A stretch of DNA of 49,062 nucleotides. It comes from an uncultured delta proteobacterium. GTDB taxonomy: Bacteria; Myxococcota_A; Polyangia; Polyangiales; Polyangiaceae. Positions within the stretch are counted from its first letter, which is position 1. Every line of letters starts with the position of its first letter. The notes below the pieces were generated by a model. The model was not told the DNA's origin. It ran no database searches and saw only the letters and a program-made list of their open reading frames with translations. The stretch covers positions 1 through 49,062 of the forward strand of contig CAITIQ010000218.1 of the NCBI GenBank assembly GCA_903892415.1, written 5' to 3'. The position numbers were made by a program, and so were the translations under genes. Shown one piece after another: positions 27,360 to 35,803 of this stretch.

Positions 27360-28561
27360 GTTCCGGCGGAAAGCTGCCTAAGGGCAACGGACTTCTCCCG
27401 AAAGAGATGGCTGCGAGCTGGTCGAAGATCGGCATGGCGATGGGAGTGGTCGGTGTGGCCGCCTTCATCGCGGGAATGTTTGGCGGCGTGGAGCGTGCTC
27501 GCTTTGGCGCTGCCTACCTGACCGGGTTCCTCTTCACCACCACGATTGGCATCGGAGCCTTGTTCTTCGTTGTCATCCAACACCTCACGAAGGCTGGTTG
27601 GTCCGTTGGCCCTCGCCGCATCCAAGAGTGGGTGAGTCAAGGGCTCGTAGCTAGCGTGGTGCTCTTTATCCCGGTGTTGGTGATGAGCCACGATATCTTC
27701 CATCACTGGATGGGAGACCACGCCGCTCATGACCCGATTTTGGTGAAGAAGCTCGCTTATCTCAATCCGACCTTCTTCTACCTTCGAGCCGGCGTCTTCC
27801 TTCTCACGTGGGCAGGTCTTGCGACTTGGTTCTACAAGGTGAGCAAGGAGCAGGATCAGACCGGTGATCGAGCGCTCTCGGAAAAGCGCCAGTCTGCGGC
27901 TGCCCCGGCCACAGCTGCTCTCGGCATTACCACCAGCTTCGCTGGTTTCGACTGGGTGATGAGCCTGGATCCGCACTGGTTCTCGACCATCTTCGGCGTC
28001 TACATCTTCGCTGGCGGTTTAGTGTCATCAACCGCATTGCTCGCGATCATCATCGTCCAGTTCCGCAAGGCGAACGTTGGCGGTGGGCTGTTGACCGTGG
28101 AGCACCAGCACGACGTGGGTAAGTTCCTTTTCGGCTTCACCGTCTTTTGGGCCTACATCGCGTTCTCGCAGTTCATCCTGATCTACTACGCGAACATCCC
28201 CGAGGAGACCATTTGGTACAAGCACCGTTGGGAGGGAGGCTGGAGTAGCTGGAGCATGTTGCTTTTCGTCGGCCACTTCATCGCGCCCTTCTCGATTCTG
28301 CTCGCGCGTACGGCCAAGCGTTCGATGGGGTTAATCTCCCTCGGCGCGGGCGTGCTGCTCGTGATGCACTGGGTCGATCTTTACTGGCTCGTGATGCCGA
28401 ACTTCGATCACCACCTCCACTTCCAGTGGGTGGACATCGCCGGCCTTCTCGCGCCCGTTGGCATCACCATGGCTTTCGTGTCCTGGCGCGTTCTGCGCGA
28501 CCCGGCTCACCCAATCAAAGACCCCTACATCCCGGAGGCCCTCAAGGCCGAGAACCTCTGA
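27356..28561 (+). CDS. actF: Alternative complex III subunit ActF (NrfD-like membrane protein)
   Basis: Integral membrane protein, about 401 aa, ten predicted helices, paralogous to ActC. I choose GTG 27356, which gives a four-base overlap with actE (GTGA), over an earlier ATG at 27320 buried in actE. Typical stretches are LTGFLFTTTIGIGALFFVVI, MSLDPHWFSTIFGVYIFAGG, VGKFLFGFTVFWAYIAFSQF and YYANIPEETIWYKHRW. ActF and ActC form the two membrane halves of the complex. No actG-like gene is recognisable directly after it; the acidic protein at 28627 takes that place. Confidence 0.94.
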   Translation: MSSGGKLPKGNGLLPKEMAASWSKIGMAMGVVGVAAFIAGMFGGVERARFGAAYLTGFLFTTTIGIGALFFVVIQHLTKAGWSVGPRRIQEWVSQGLVASVVLFIPVLVMSHDIFHHWMGDHAAHDPILVKKLAYLNPTFFYLRAGVFLLTWAGLATWFYKVSKEQDQTGDRALSEKRQSAAAPATAALGITTSFAGFDWVMSLDPHWFSTIFGVYIFAGGLVSSTALLAIIIVQFRKANVGGGLLTVEHQHDVGKFLFGFTVFWAYIAFSQFILIYYANIPEETIWYKHRWEGGWSSWSMLLFVGHFIAPFSILLARTAKRSMGLISLGAGVLLVMHWVDLYWLVMPNFDHHLHFQWVDIAGLLAPVGITMAFVSWRVLRDPAHPIKDPYIPEALKAENL

Positions 28562-28626
28562 GTGAAGCGCGGTTTGGCGAGGCGTAGTAGTGGCGGCGAG
28601 AGCCGTTTCCCAAAGACGAGGAAGCT

Positions 28627-29328
28627 GTGAGCAAGAAGGACGACGAGGAAGTCGACGAGAAAGACCACTCCGAAGAGGAGGAAGAGGATGAAGAGTCCGA
28701 GGATGAAGATTCCTCTGATTCAGACGACTCTTCGGAGTCGGACGACTCGGATGACGACGCAGACGAAGATGATTCGGTTGCTGCCAAGGACGCGAAGCAC
28801 GAGTCGCACGACGACGCGCACGCGAGCGACGACCACGGCGCAGAGGACTTGGGCCCTGAGCCAGGTTTGGAGAAGGACTCTCCACGTATGGCGATCATCA
28901 CGGTCGCCTACGCGGTGACGATCGTCGTGGTGATCGGCCTCGTGGTTGGGACGCAGCAGTTCTTCCACCACTTCATGGATGCTGAGTTCAACACGAAGGT
29001 GCGCGCACCCGTGTCGAAGCGGCTCGTAGAGCTGCACAGCGCAGAGGCCCAACGCCTCAAGCCTGAGTCGGTTAAGAAGGCGCAGGACACCGTTCTCGCT
29101 AAGTACAAAACACCTGGGGCTCCCAAAGAAGCACCCAAGCCCAAGGAGGAACTGCCGCCTCCGCCTCCGCCTCCGGTTCCCACGGTTAGCGCGAGTGCTT
29201 CGGCCGCGCCGTCCGCAGCTCCAACCGCCTCGGCGGCCACGTCTTCCGCTCCGTCGGCAAAGAAGCCGGCAGGCAAGCCGACTGGAGCTCCTCGGCCGCC
29301 GCAGCCGACTGCTCCAGACCCCTACTGA
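28627..29328 (+). CDS. Acidic single-helix membrane protein in the respiratory operon
   Basis: Unknown 233-aa protein starting at GTG 28627. Residues 1-85 are overwhelmingly Asp/Glu/Ser (EEEEEDEESEDEDSSDSD), with His toward the end. One membrane helix follows at about 88-110 (IITVAYAVTIVVVIGLVVGT). Residues about 113-170 form a short helical region (FNTKVRAPVSKRLVELHSAE, with VKKAQDTVLAKY), and the tail is Pro/Ala/Ser-rich. The helical part resembles small ActG-like or caa3-associated subunits, but I cannot assign it. Its place between actF and sco, in the same direction, suggests a subunit or assembly factor of the ACIII-oxidase supercomplex. The acidic arm could bind cytochrome c, copper or calcium. 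Confidence 0.75.
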   Translation: MSKKDDEEVDEKDHSEEEEEDEESEDEDSSDSDDSSESDDSDDDADEDDSVAAKDAKHESHDDAHASDDHGAEDLGPEPGLEKDSPRMAIITVAYAVTIVVVIGLVVGTQQFFHHFMDAEFNTKVRAPVSKRLVELHSAEAQRLKPESVKKAQDTVLAKYKTPGAPKEAPKPKEELPPPPPPPVPTVSASASAAPSAAPTASAATSSAPSAKKPAGKPTGAPRPPQPTAPDPY

Positions 29329-29356
29329 TCACGCGAAGTAGCTCTAGAACACTCTC

Positions 29357-30316
29357 ATGTTGAAGCACCACCGTTCCGCTCTGCGCTTTTGGGCCTTCGG
29401 GCTCTGGGCGGTGGTGTGCCTGATGGGCGTGTCGGCTCGGAGCTACGCCCAAGGTTTCGGTGGACCGCCTGGAGCGCATCGTCCCGATGCGACGCCGGCA
29501 GGTGTGACTCCGGCTCAGCTTGAGGACATCGGGATCGAGGATAAGAGCGGAGCCTCGGTTCCTCGTGACATTGTCCTCACCGGCTCGGACGGTCGGAGTT
29601 TCAAGTTGGGGGAGTACTTGGACGGTGAGCGTCCCTTGCTTCTCGTGCTTGCGTACTATGGCTGCCCAATGTTGTGCTCGATGGTGCTGAACGGCACGAT
29701 CGACGGACTCAAGGGTGTTGAGAAGCTGCCAGGACAGGACTATCGCGTGTTGGTGGTCAGCTTCGACCCGCGCGACACGACGACGATTGGCCACGACAAG
29801 CGGGAGGCTTACCTTCAGGCGTTCCAGCGTCCAGTTACGCCGATTGATGGGTCTGAGCTGGCAGCCTTTGAGTTTGCCACCGGTACCGAAGCAGAGGTTC
29901 GGCGGTTGGCTGACTCCATTGGTTTCCGTTATCGCTGGGATGACACGGAGAACCAGTACGCGCACGCGGCAGGCATCTTCGTCCTGACCCCAGATGCCAA
30001 GCTCTCAACCACGCTCACCGGCGTCCAGTACCCGCCTCAGGACATTACCGGCGCACTGGTCGACGCGCAGCGGGGGGTTTGGCGGTCGCCCCTGAAGAGC
30101 GTGTTGTTGTTCTGCTTCCAGTACAACCCGCACACGGGCAAATACAATCTCATTGCCGGTCGAGCCATGCGCACGGGCGCGGCGCTCACGATCGCAGCAG
30201 TCATCTTTTTCATCTGGAGAATGCGTCGCACTGAGAAGCGCGAAGCACTACGTCAGCTTACGAAGCCAAAAGCGAGTGAGTTGAAACCCCAAGAATTGGT
30301 TCAAGGGCAATCATGA
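29357..30316 (+). CDS. Sco1/SenC/PrrC-family copper chaperone
   Basis: Membrane-tethered thioredoxin-fold protein that delivers copper to the CuA centre of cytochrome oxidase, 319 aa. It has a signal peptide (to about residue 31), the copper ligands Cys103 and Cys107 in YYGCPMLCSMVL, and His203 in YAHAAGIFVL. The insertion and VVSFDPRDTTTIGHDKR are usual for the family. A C-terminal membrane helix (about 275-292, ALTIAAVIFFIWRM) makes it anchored at the C-terminus, a form found in operons with alternative complex III. It overlaps coxB by four bases, in keeping with a role in CuA assembly. Confidence 0.93.
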   Translation: MLKHHRSALRFWAFGLWAVVCLMGVSARSYAQGFGGPPGAHRPDATPAGVTPAQLEDIGIEDKSGASVPRDIVLTGSDGRSFKLGEYLDGERPLLLVLAYYGCPMLCSMVLNGTIDGLKGVEKLPGQDYRVLVVSFDPRDTTTIGHDKREAYLQAFQRPVTPIDGSELAAFEFATGTEAEVRRLADSIGFRYRWDDTENQYAHAAGIFVLTPDAKLSTTLTGVQYPPQDITGALVDAQRGVWRSPLKSVLLFCFQYNPHTGKYNLIAGRAMRTGAALTIAAVIFFIWRMRRTEKREALRQLTKPKASELKPQELVQGQS

Positions 30317-31335
30317 GCGGTCTAACAGCAACTCTTCTCAATATTTCAGCTCAGGCAGCTTCTGCGGCAACGAGCGCGGCGCCCGCCGAACAGCCCTACA
30401 AGATCGAGGAGCAAGGCGTTTGGCTTCCGCAAGGGTCGTCGACCTTTGCTGAAGCCTACGACTCGGCGTGGAACATCAATATCTGGATCAGCATCATCTT
30501 CTTTGTGATCGTTATTGGTCCCGGCGCGTACTTCGCGTTCAAGTACAAGCGCAAGAGCGAGACCGAGAAGACCAGCCCGATCGACCACAACTTGACGATC
30601 GAGATTATTTGGACGCTCGTTCCAACGCTGGTGCTCTTCTACATGTTCTGGGTTGGCTTCAAGAGCTACGCGAACATCCAGGTTGCGCCGAATGAGGCGA
30701 TGGAAGTCCGCCTGACCGGGCAGATGTATAACTGGACCTTCGAGTACCCGAACGGCGTCGTTACAACCGACCTGTACGTCCCGAAGGGGCGGCCAGTGAA
30801 GCTGGTGATGAGTTCGAAGGATGTCATCCACTCCTTCTGGGTCCCAGAGTTCCGCGTGAAGCAGGACGTTGTTCCCGGCCTCTACACAACGATGTGGTTC
30901 GAAGCCACGCGAGAGACCACCACCACGGTCGAGTGCGCCGAGTATTGCGGCGACGGTCACTCAAAGATGCTGACGCGGGTTTACGTTTTCGAGGAAAAGA
31001 AGTTCGACGAGTACTACGCCAACGACTTCGATGACCCGAGCAACCCGGTTCCACCGGCAGTGCGAGGTAAGCGCAAGTACGAAGCTCTCTGCGCCAGTTG
31101 CCACTCCCTCGACGGCAGTCGCATCCAGGGCCCCACCTTCCAAGGTATTTGGGGACGTAAAGAGCTGCTCACCGACGGCAGCGAAGTCACGGTCGACGCC
31201 AACTACATCAAGTCCAGTATCGTCAATCCTCAGGGCCAACTCGTGCAAGGTTACCCACCGACGATGCCCGCGTTTTCCTATCTCAAAGAGAAAGACATCG
31301 ATGGGATCATCGCCTTCCTCAAGGAGCAAAAGTAG
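30313..31335 (+). CDS. coxB: Cytochrome c oxidase subunit II with fused heme c domain (caa3 type)
   Basis: Subunit II, 340 aa. Two N-terminal membrane helices (about 52-75 and 95-117) precede the cupredoxin domain. The CuA ligands are visible: His in [10 protein letters not shown], Cys208, Cys212, His216 and Met219 within [13 protein letters not shown] fused cytochrome c domain follows, with CASCH at residues 260-264 and the likely axial Met in YPPTMPAF. It accepts electrons, probably from ActE, and passes them through CuA to subunit I. It starts with a four-base overlap on sco and ends two bases before coxA. Confidence 0.96.
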   Translation: MSGLTATLLNISAQAASAATSAAPAEQPYKIEEQGVWLPQGSSTFAEAYDSAWNINIWISIIFFVIVIGPGAYFAFKYKRKSETEKTSPIDHNLTIEIIWTLVPTLVLFYMFWVGFKSYANIQVAPNEAMEVRLTGQMYNWTFEYPNGVVTTDLYVPKGRPVKLVMSSKDVIHSFWVPEFRVKQDVVPGLYTTMWFEATRETTTTVECAEYCGDGHSKMLTRVYVFEEKKFDEYYANDFDDPSNPVPPAVRGKRKYEALCASCHSLDGSRIQGPTFQGIWGRKELLTDGSEVTVDANYIKSSIVNPQGQLVQGYPPTMPAFSYLKEKDIDGIIAFLKEQK

Positions 31336-31337
31336 TC

Positions 31338-32969
31338 ATGTCGCGCGCAGCAACAGCTGACGGAATCAAGGTTGAGCCTCGCGTCAAGAACTACTTGAAT
31401 GCGGAGTCGGGCATTCTTTCGTGGCTCACGACGGTGGACCACAAGCGCATCGGCCTGATGTATCTCGGGAGCGTTCTCACGGCGTTCTTGGTGGCGGGTC
31501 TGTTCGCGTTGGTGGTGCGCCTCGAGCTGCTTCACCCGGAAAAGGACTTCCTCACCGCGCCCCAATACAATCAGGCCTTCACGCTTCACGGCGCGATGAT
31601 GGTCTTCTTGTTCATCATCCCGGCGATTCCCGGAGCGCTGGGCAACTTCGTCCTGCCAATCATGATTGGCGCAAAGGACGTCGCCTTTCCGAAGTTGAAC
31701 TTGCTGAGCCTGTACCTGTACTGGACCGGCGCCATCTTCACCGTCTCGTCGCTGTTTGCGACGGGCCTCGATACCGGATGGACGTTCTACGTTCCTTATT
31801 CGGCGAACGTCAGCCAGTCATCGGTCATTGCCGTCACGTTTGGCGCGTTCATTCTTGGGTTTAGCTCGATCCTCACCGGACTCAACTTCATCGTGACGAT
31901 CCACAAGCTGCGCGCTCCCGGCATGACTTGGTATCGCCTACCGCTGATGTTGTGGAGCATCTACGCCACCAGCATCGTGCAGCTTCTCGCCACCCCGGTC
32001 TTGGCAATCACGTTGCTCTTGTTGATCCTCGAGCGGGCCTTCCATGTGGGCATCTTCGACCCGAAGTTGGGCGGCGACCCAGTCCTCTACCAGCACTTCT
32101 TCTGGTTCTACAGTCACCCGGCCGTCTACATCATGATCCTGCCCGGGATGGGTATCGTCAGTGAGCTTATTGCTGTTCACTCTCACCGGCGCATCTTCGG
32201 CTACAAGGCCATTGCCTTCTCGAGCGTCGCCATCGCGCTCGTCGGGTTCTTGGTCTGGGGCCATCACATGTTCACCTCGGGTCAGAGCGAGCTCGCTTCC
32301 ACGGTGTTCTCGTTCATCACCTTCTTCGTCGCCATTCCGTCGGGCGTGAAGGTGTTCAACTGGACCTCAACGATGTGGAAGGGGTCGATCGCGTGGAATG
32401 CGCCGATGTGTTACGGCCTTTCGTTCCTCTTCTTGTTCACTATCGGAGGTCTGACCGGCCTGCCCCTGGCGATGGTCGGGCTCGATCTCCACCTCCACGA
32501 TAGCTACTTCGTCGTAGCGCACTTCCACTACGTCATGATGGGTGGCGCCGTGATCGCCTTCATCGGCGGACTGCACCACTGGTGGCCGAAGATGACGGGT
32601 CGGATGTACTCGGACAGCGCTGCCAAGATCGCCTGCTTGCTGATCGTCGTTGGCTTCAACATGACGTTCTTCACGCAGTTCTTCCTCGGCGCGAAGGGCG
32701 GCGCCCGCCGCTACTACACCTATCTCGACCAATACCAACCGCTGCACGCCTTCTCGACGTACGGCAGCTGGGTCTTGGGAGCAGGCTTGTTCCTCGTGTT
32801 GATTACGCTGATTCGCTCGCTCTTCAACGGCGAGAAGGCGCCTAACAATCCGTGGGGCGCAAAGACGCTCGAGTGGGAAACGGCTTCGCCTCCGCCAACC
32901 GAGAACTTCTATCGAACTCCCGTGGTCACCCACGGCCCCTACGACTTCGCGTCAACTGGAGAAAAGTGA
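31338..32969 (+). CDS. coxA: Cytochrome c oxidase subunit I, A2-type
   Basis: Catalytic subunit, 543 aa, twelve helices, containing low-spin heme, the heme-CuB centre and proton channels. Heme and CuB ligands are in [27 protein letters not shown] and VAHFHYVMM; the crosslinked Tyr is in the SHPAVY stretch. The D-channel entrance Asp is kept ([12 protein letters not shown]). Helix VI reads [13 protein letters not shown]. The Glu of A1-type oxidases (GHPEVY) is replaced, and the Tyr-Ser pair defines the A2 family of heme-copper oxidases. Reduces oxygen to water and pumps protons. Overlaps coxC by one base. Confidence 0.97.
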   Translation: MSRAATADGIKVEPRVKNYLNAESGILSWLTTVDHKRIGLMYLGSVLTAFLVAGLFALVVRLELLHPEKDFLTAPQYNQAFTLHGAMMVFLFIIPAIPGALGNFVLPIMIGAKDVAFPKLNLLSLYLYWTGAIFTVSSLFATGLDTGWTFYVPYSANVSQSSVIAVTFGAFILGFSSILTGLNFIVTIHKLRAPGMTWYRLPLMLWSIYATSIVQLLATPVLAITLLLLILERAFHVGIFDPKLGGDPVLYQHFFWFYSHPAVYIMILPGMGIVSELIAVHSHRRIFGYKAIAFSSVAIALVGFLVWGHHMFTSGQSELASTVFSFITFFVAIPSGVKVFNWTSTMWKGSIAWNAPMCYGLSFLFLFTIGGLTGLPLAMVGLDLHLHDSYFVVAHFHYVMMGGAVIAFIGGLHHWWPKMTGRMYSDSAAKIACLLIVVGFNMTFFTQFFLGAKGGARRYYTYLDQYQPLHAFSTYGSWVLGAGLFLVLITLIRSLFNGEKAPNNPWGAKTLEWETASPPPTENFYRTPVVTHGPYDFASTGEK

Positions 32970-33646
32970 TGAGCGCTGTAGCTGACGAAGCTGTAGCTGG
33001 CGATCAAACCAAGTCCCCGGACTTCCACGTTGCCCACCATTTCGACAAGGCGGACACGCAGTTTGACGCCGCTCGAATGGGCATTTGGTTGTTCCTCGTC
33101 ACAGAGGTTCTGTTCTTCGGCGGGCTCTTCTGTGCATTCTTCATCTATCGAGGGTGGTACTTCGACAGCTTTGTCGAGGCTCACCACCATCTCGATAAGC
33201 AGATGGGAGCGCTAAACACGCTCTTCCTCATCACCTCGAGCCTCACGATGGCACTCGCGGTTCGGGCAGCGCAGATGACGCAAAAGGCGCAGGCCACGCG
33301 GATGCTGGTGGTTACCTTTCTGCTCGCCGGTGCCTTCTTGGTGGTGAAGTACTTCGAGTACAGCCACAAGATTCATGATGGCTTGCTGCCCGGTGCAATG
33401 TTTCACGCTCAGGGCTTCACGACCGCTCACCCGGGAACCTTCTTTGCCATCTACTTCGTGATGACCGGTATCCACGGTCTGCACGTGGTGATTGGTATGG
33501 GGCTGATCTTGTGGATTCTCCTTCGGAACATGAAGGGCGAATTCTCGAGTCGCTACTATGCGCCGGTCGAGGGAGTTGGCCTTTATTGGCATCTCGTCGA
33601 CCTGATCTGGATCTACCTCTTTCCGCTTCTCTACTTGGTGGGCTGA
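32969..33646 (+). CDS. coxC: Cytochrome c oxidase subunit III
   Basis: Membrane subunit III, 225 aa from the ATG at 32969, which overlaps the coxA stop by one base and has GGAG seven bases upstream; the frame extends back to 32852 only inside coxA. About five helices are seen, typical of the shorter bacterial form. The motifs are MGIWLFLVTEVLFFGGLF, HGLHVVIGMG and YWHLVDLIWIYLFPLLYL, with the conserved Glu-Val-Leu-Phe. It stabilises proton uptake by subunit I. Confidence 0.95.
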   Translation: MSAVADEAVAGDQTKSPDFHVAHHFDKADTQFDAARMGIWLFLVTEVLFFGGLFCAFFIYRGWYFDSFVEAHHHLDKQMGALNTLFLITSSLTMALAVRAAQMTQKAQATRMLVVTFLLAGAFLVVKYFEYSHKIHDGLLPGAMFHAQGFTTAHPGTFFAIYFVMTGIHGLHVVIGMGLILWILLRNMKGEFSSRYYAPVEGVGLYWHLVDLIWIYLFPLLYLVG

Positions 33647-33649
33647 ACC

Positions 33650-34240
33650 ATGTCCGATGCTCATTCTCACGCGCACGCTGGCCCCGACCACGTGCCCCAC
33701 GTCTCGCCTCTTTCTCTTTATCTAAAGACCTTCGGCGCACTCATGGTGCTCACGGTGGTCACCGTTGGCGCGAGCTACGTCGACCTCGGTACCAGCGTGA
33801 ACTTGGCGCTTGCGATCGTCATCGCGACGATCAAGGCAACGGTGGTCGCCACGTTCTTCATGCATCTGATCACCGACTCGAAGTTCCACGCGATTGCGTT
33901 GGTATCGAGCGTGGTGTTCTTGTGCATCTTCGTTGGCTTTACGATGCTCGACACGACCGCGCGCGGTCAGTACGACAGCGCTCGTCGAGGGCGTCCGGCT
34001 GTGATGACGGATCCGTTCGCTGCTCCCTCGGCTGCAACTTCAGCTGCGGCCAAGGCAAGTGCCGCTCCTGCCGCCGGGTCGGCTGCTCCTTCAGCTGCGG
34101 TTTCGGCAGCGGTCTCGGTTGTTGCTCCCGCGAGCGCAGAGCCGTCCGCCGTACCCAGCGCTTCGGCTTCGGCTGCGCCGGCTGTTTCTGCCGCGGCTTC
34201 GGCTGCGCCAGCCGCAAGCGCCGCACCATCAGCCAAGTAG
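33650..34240 (+). CDS. coxD: Cytochrome c oxidase subunit IV-like protein with Ala/Ser-rich tail
   Basis: Small oxidase subunit, 196 aa, three helices within residues about 25-105 (FGALMVLTVVTVGASYVDLG, LALAIVIATIKATVVATFFM, ALVSSVVFLCIFVGFTML). The motif IKATVVATFFMHL is the hallmark of the prokaryotic subunit IV/COX4 family. The His-rich N-terminus and a tail of about 75 residues of Ala, Ser, Pro and Val after the last helix are unusual. Most family members end near residue 115. The tail may be a disordered periplasmic or cytoplasmic linker. It is the last oxidase gene. Confidence 0.9.
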   Translation: MSDAHSHAHAGPDHVPHVSPLSLYLKTFGALMVLTVVTVGASYVDLGTSVNLALAIVIATIKATVVATFFMHLITDSKFHAIALVSSVVFLCIFVGFTMLDTTARGQYDSARRGRPAVMTDPFAAPSAATSAAAKASAAPAAGSAAPSAAVSAAVSVVAPASAEPSAVPSASASAAPAVSAAASAAPAASAAPSAK

Positions 34241-34302
34241 CCAGCCCTTTGGCGAGCGTTCATCGCGACCCTCATCTGTCGAAAGACCAGTGAGGCGTCG
34301 CG

Positions 34303-35616
34303 ATGTCGCTATTTGAGCCTGAAGAACGGCTATCGGATCCCGATCTAGCTGGTGTGCTGGAGGTGGTTCCACACGAAGGCGCATCGGATGACCCAGCTGA
34401 CCGCTGGCTCATTTGGTTGCGTTGGGTCGCTGTGGTCGGGATGGGGGCAACGACAGTGTTCGCCTCTGCGCTCGTGGAGGAGCTGAACGTTGTTCCGCTG
34501 ATGTCTGTGCTGCTGGTGATCGGCGCGTCGAACTTGCTTTGGTACGCAGCGGTATCGCCCTCGGTGCGGCGCCTACGCAAAGCCGGGGCGAAGGATGCAC
34601 CGGGGCATCCGCGTCGCACCGTGGAGATTCAACTGGCCGTGGACGTGGTGTCCTTGGGCTTTATGCTCTGGTTTGCCGGCGGCATCGGCAATCCGTTTGC
34701 GGTCTATCTTGTGTTTCAGATCGCTCTCGCGGGGCTTCTGTGCACACCACGTGCGACGCTGCTGATCGCGCTGATCACCGTCGCCACCGCTGGGGTGCTC
34801 ACTCAGGCGCCTCCCTTACCGAGCGTCTCGGAGCGCGTTGCCTCGTTTGCCGCGTGGACCTCGATCGCCTCCTTGGCGACGTTACTGGCGGTGTTTGTCG
34901 CGGTGTATGCTCGTCGCTTGAGCAGCCTGCGTGCAGAGGGCGCCCGGAACGAAAAGCTCGCGGCGCTTGGGCGGCTGGTGGGAATGATGTCGCACGAGCT
35001 TAACACCCCGCTTTCGACCATCATGCTTTTGTCTGGGGATCTGGCGGAATTTCGGGCCCGGATGCCGGCGGCGGAGATCGAAGAGATGGTGCTCGCGATC
35101 GCTCATGAGGCCAAGCGCGCGCACGAAATCGTTGGCTTGGTCCGTGGCCATATTGGAGCTGACCAATCGCTGGAGGCCGTGGAGCTCGCCGCGTTTGTGC
35201 GTGAACATGCTGAGGCGGAGCTCGCGAGGCTGAACTTTGACGGCACGGTCGAGTTCGATTTGCGCGGCCCACTCGTGGTCTCGGTCCTCCCGCGTGCGCT
35301 GGTCCAGGTGCTCGTGAACATCCTGAAGAACGCTTGTGAGGCCAGCCTACTCGCGAGTCGGAAGAGCATCCATGTAGCTGTTTACGCTCGGGCGGGCCGG
35401 GCCGAGTTGGTGGTGGAGGATAGAGGGCCGGGCTTCAGTCCGGAGGTCCTTGCTCGCGTGGGCGAGCCGTTCTCGACCACGAAGGAGAGGGCAGGCGGAA
35501 TGGGTATGGGGCTCTACGTGAGCGCAATGCTCGCCAAGCGGATGGGGGCCACTCTCTCGGTCGCTACCCGGCGGTCGGGGGGAGCACGGGTGGTTTTGGC
35601 GATGGGGATGCGCTGA
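34303..35616 (+). CDS. RegB/PrrB-like sensor histidine kinase, redox cysteine absent
   Basis: Inner-membrane histidine kinase, 437 aa. Six membrane helices (about 40-205) carry GGIGNPF at 126-132, the quinone-binding motif of RegB/PrrB redox sensors. The phosphorylated His231 is in MMSHELNTPLSTIMLL. The ATPase domain has LKNACEAS, VEDRGPGFS and GMGMGLYVS. In RegB a cysteine about 40 residues after the His (in RxCR) senses redox state; here that place reads Lys-Arg-Ala273-His, so only the quinone site could sense. It lies 62 bases after the oxidase operon, so a link to respiratory control is natural. The response regulator (RegA) is not in the window. Confidence 0.85.
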   Translation: MSLFEPEERLSDPDLAGVLEVVPHEGASDDPADRWLIWLRWVAVVGMGATTVFASALVEELNVVPLMSVLLVIGASNLLWYAAVSPSVRRLRKAGAKDAPGHPRRTVEIQLAVDVVSLGFMLWFAGGIGNPFAVYLVFQIALAGLLCTPRATLLIALITVATAGVLTQAPPLPSVSERVASFAAWTSIASLATLLAVFVAVYARRLSSLRAEGARNEKLAALGRLVGMMSHELNTPLSTIMLLSGDLAEFRARMPAAEIEEMVLAIAHEAKRAHEIVGLVRGHIGADQSLEAVELAAFVREHAEAELARLNFDGTVEFDLRGPLVVSVLPRALVQVLVNILKNACEASLLASRKSIHVAVYARAGRAELVVEDRGPGFSPEVLARVGEPFSTTKERAGGMGMGLYVSAMLAKRMGATLSVATRRSGGARVVLAMGMR

Positions 35617-35717
35617 GTTCTCCAAGCGGGCCCCTGGCGAGCGCTTCCCACGGGGAGTTTTTCTTGAGTTCGACGTAAGATTGCGGTCCGGCTCCCGTTG
35701 AAGCCTGGACGGCAGGC

Positions 35718-35734
35718 TTGGCACGAAGCTCGCT
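35718..35734 (+). promoter_or_regulatory. Sigma-54 (RpoN) promoter, near consensus
   Basis: The sequence TTGGCACGAAGCTCGCT matches the sigma-54 consensus YTGGCACGRNNNTTGCW at every defined position but one, and has the required GG-N10-GC spacing (GG at 35720-35721, GC at 35732-35733). Transcription would begin near 35745, leaving a leader of about 60 bases before the ATG at 35804, which has GGCGGAGGG just upstream. It would need an enhancer-binding protein, of which myxobacteria encode many. No activator gene or clear upstream enhancer is visible. Confidence 0.65.
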
Positions 35735-35803
35735 TCAGTTGCACTTGTACCCAAGGCAGCGGTGGCTTTGGGGTCTTGAGCGGTAGCAGAGAAAGGCGGA
35801 GGG

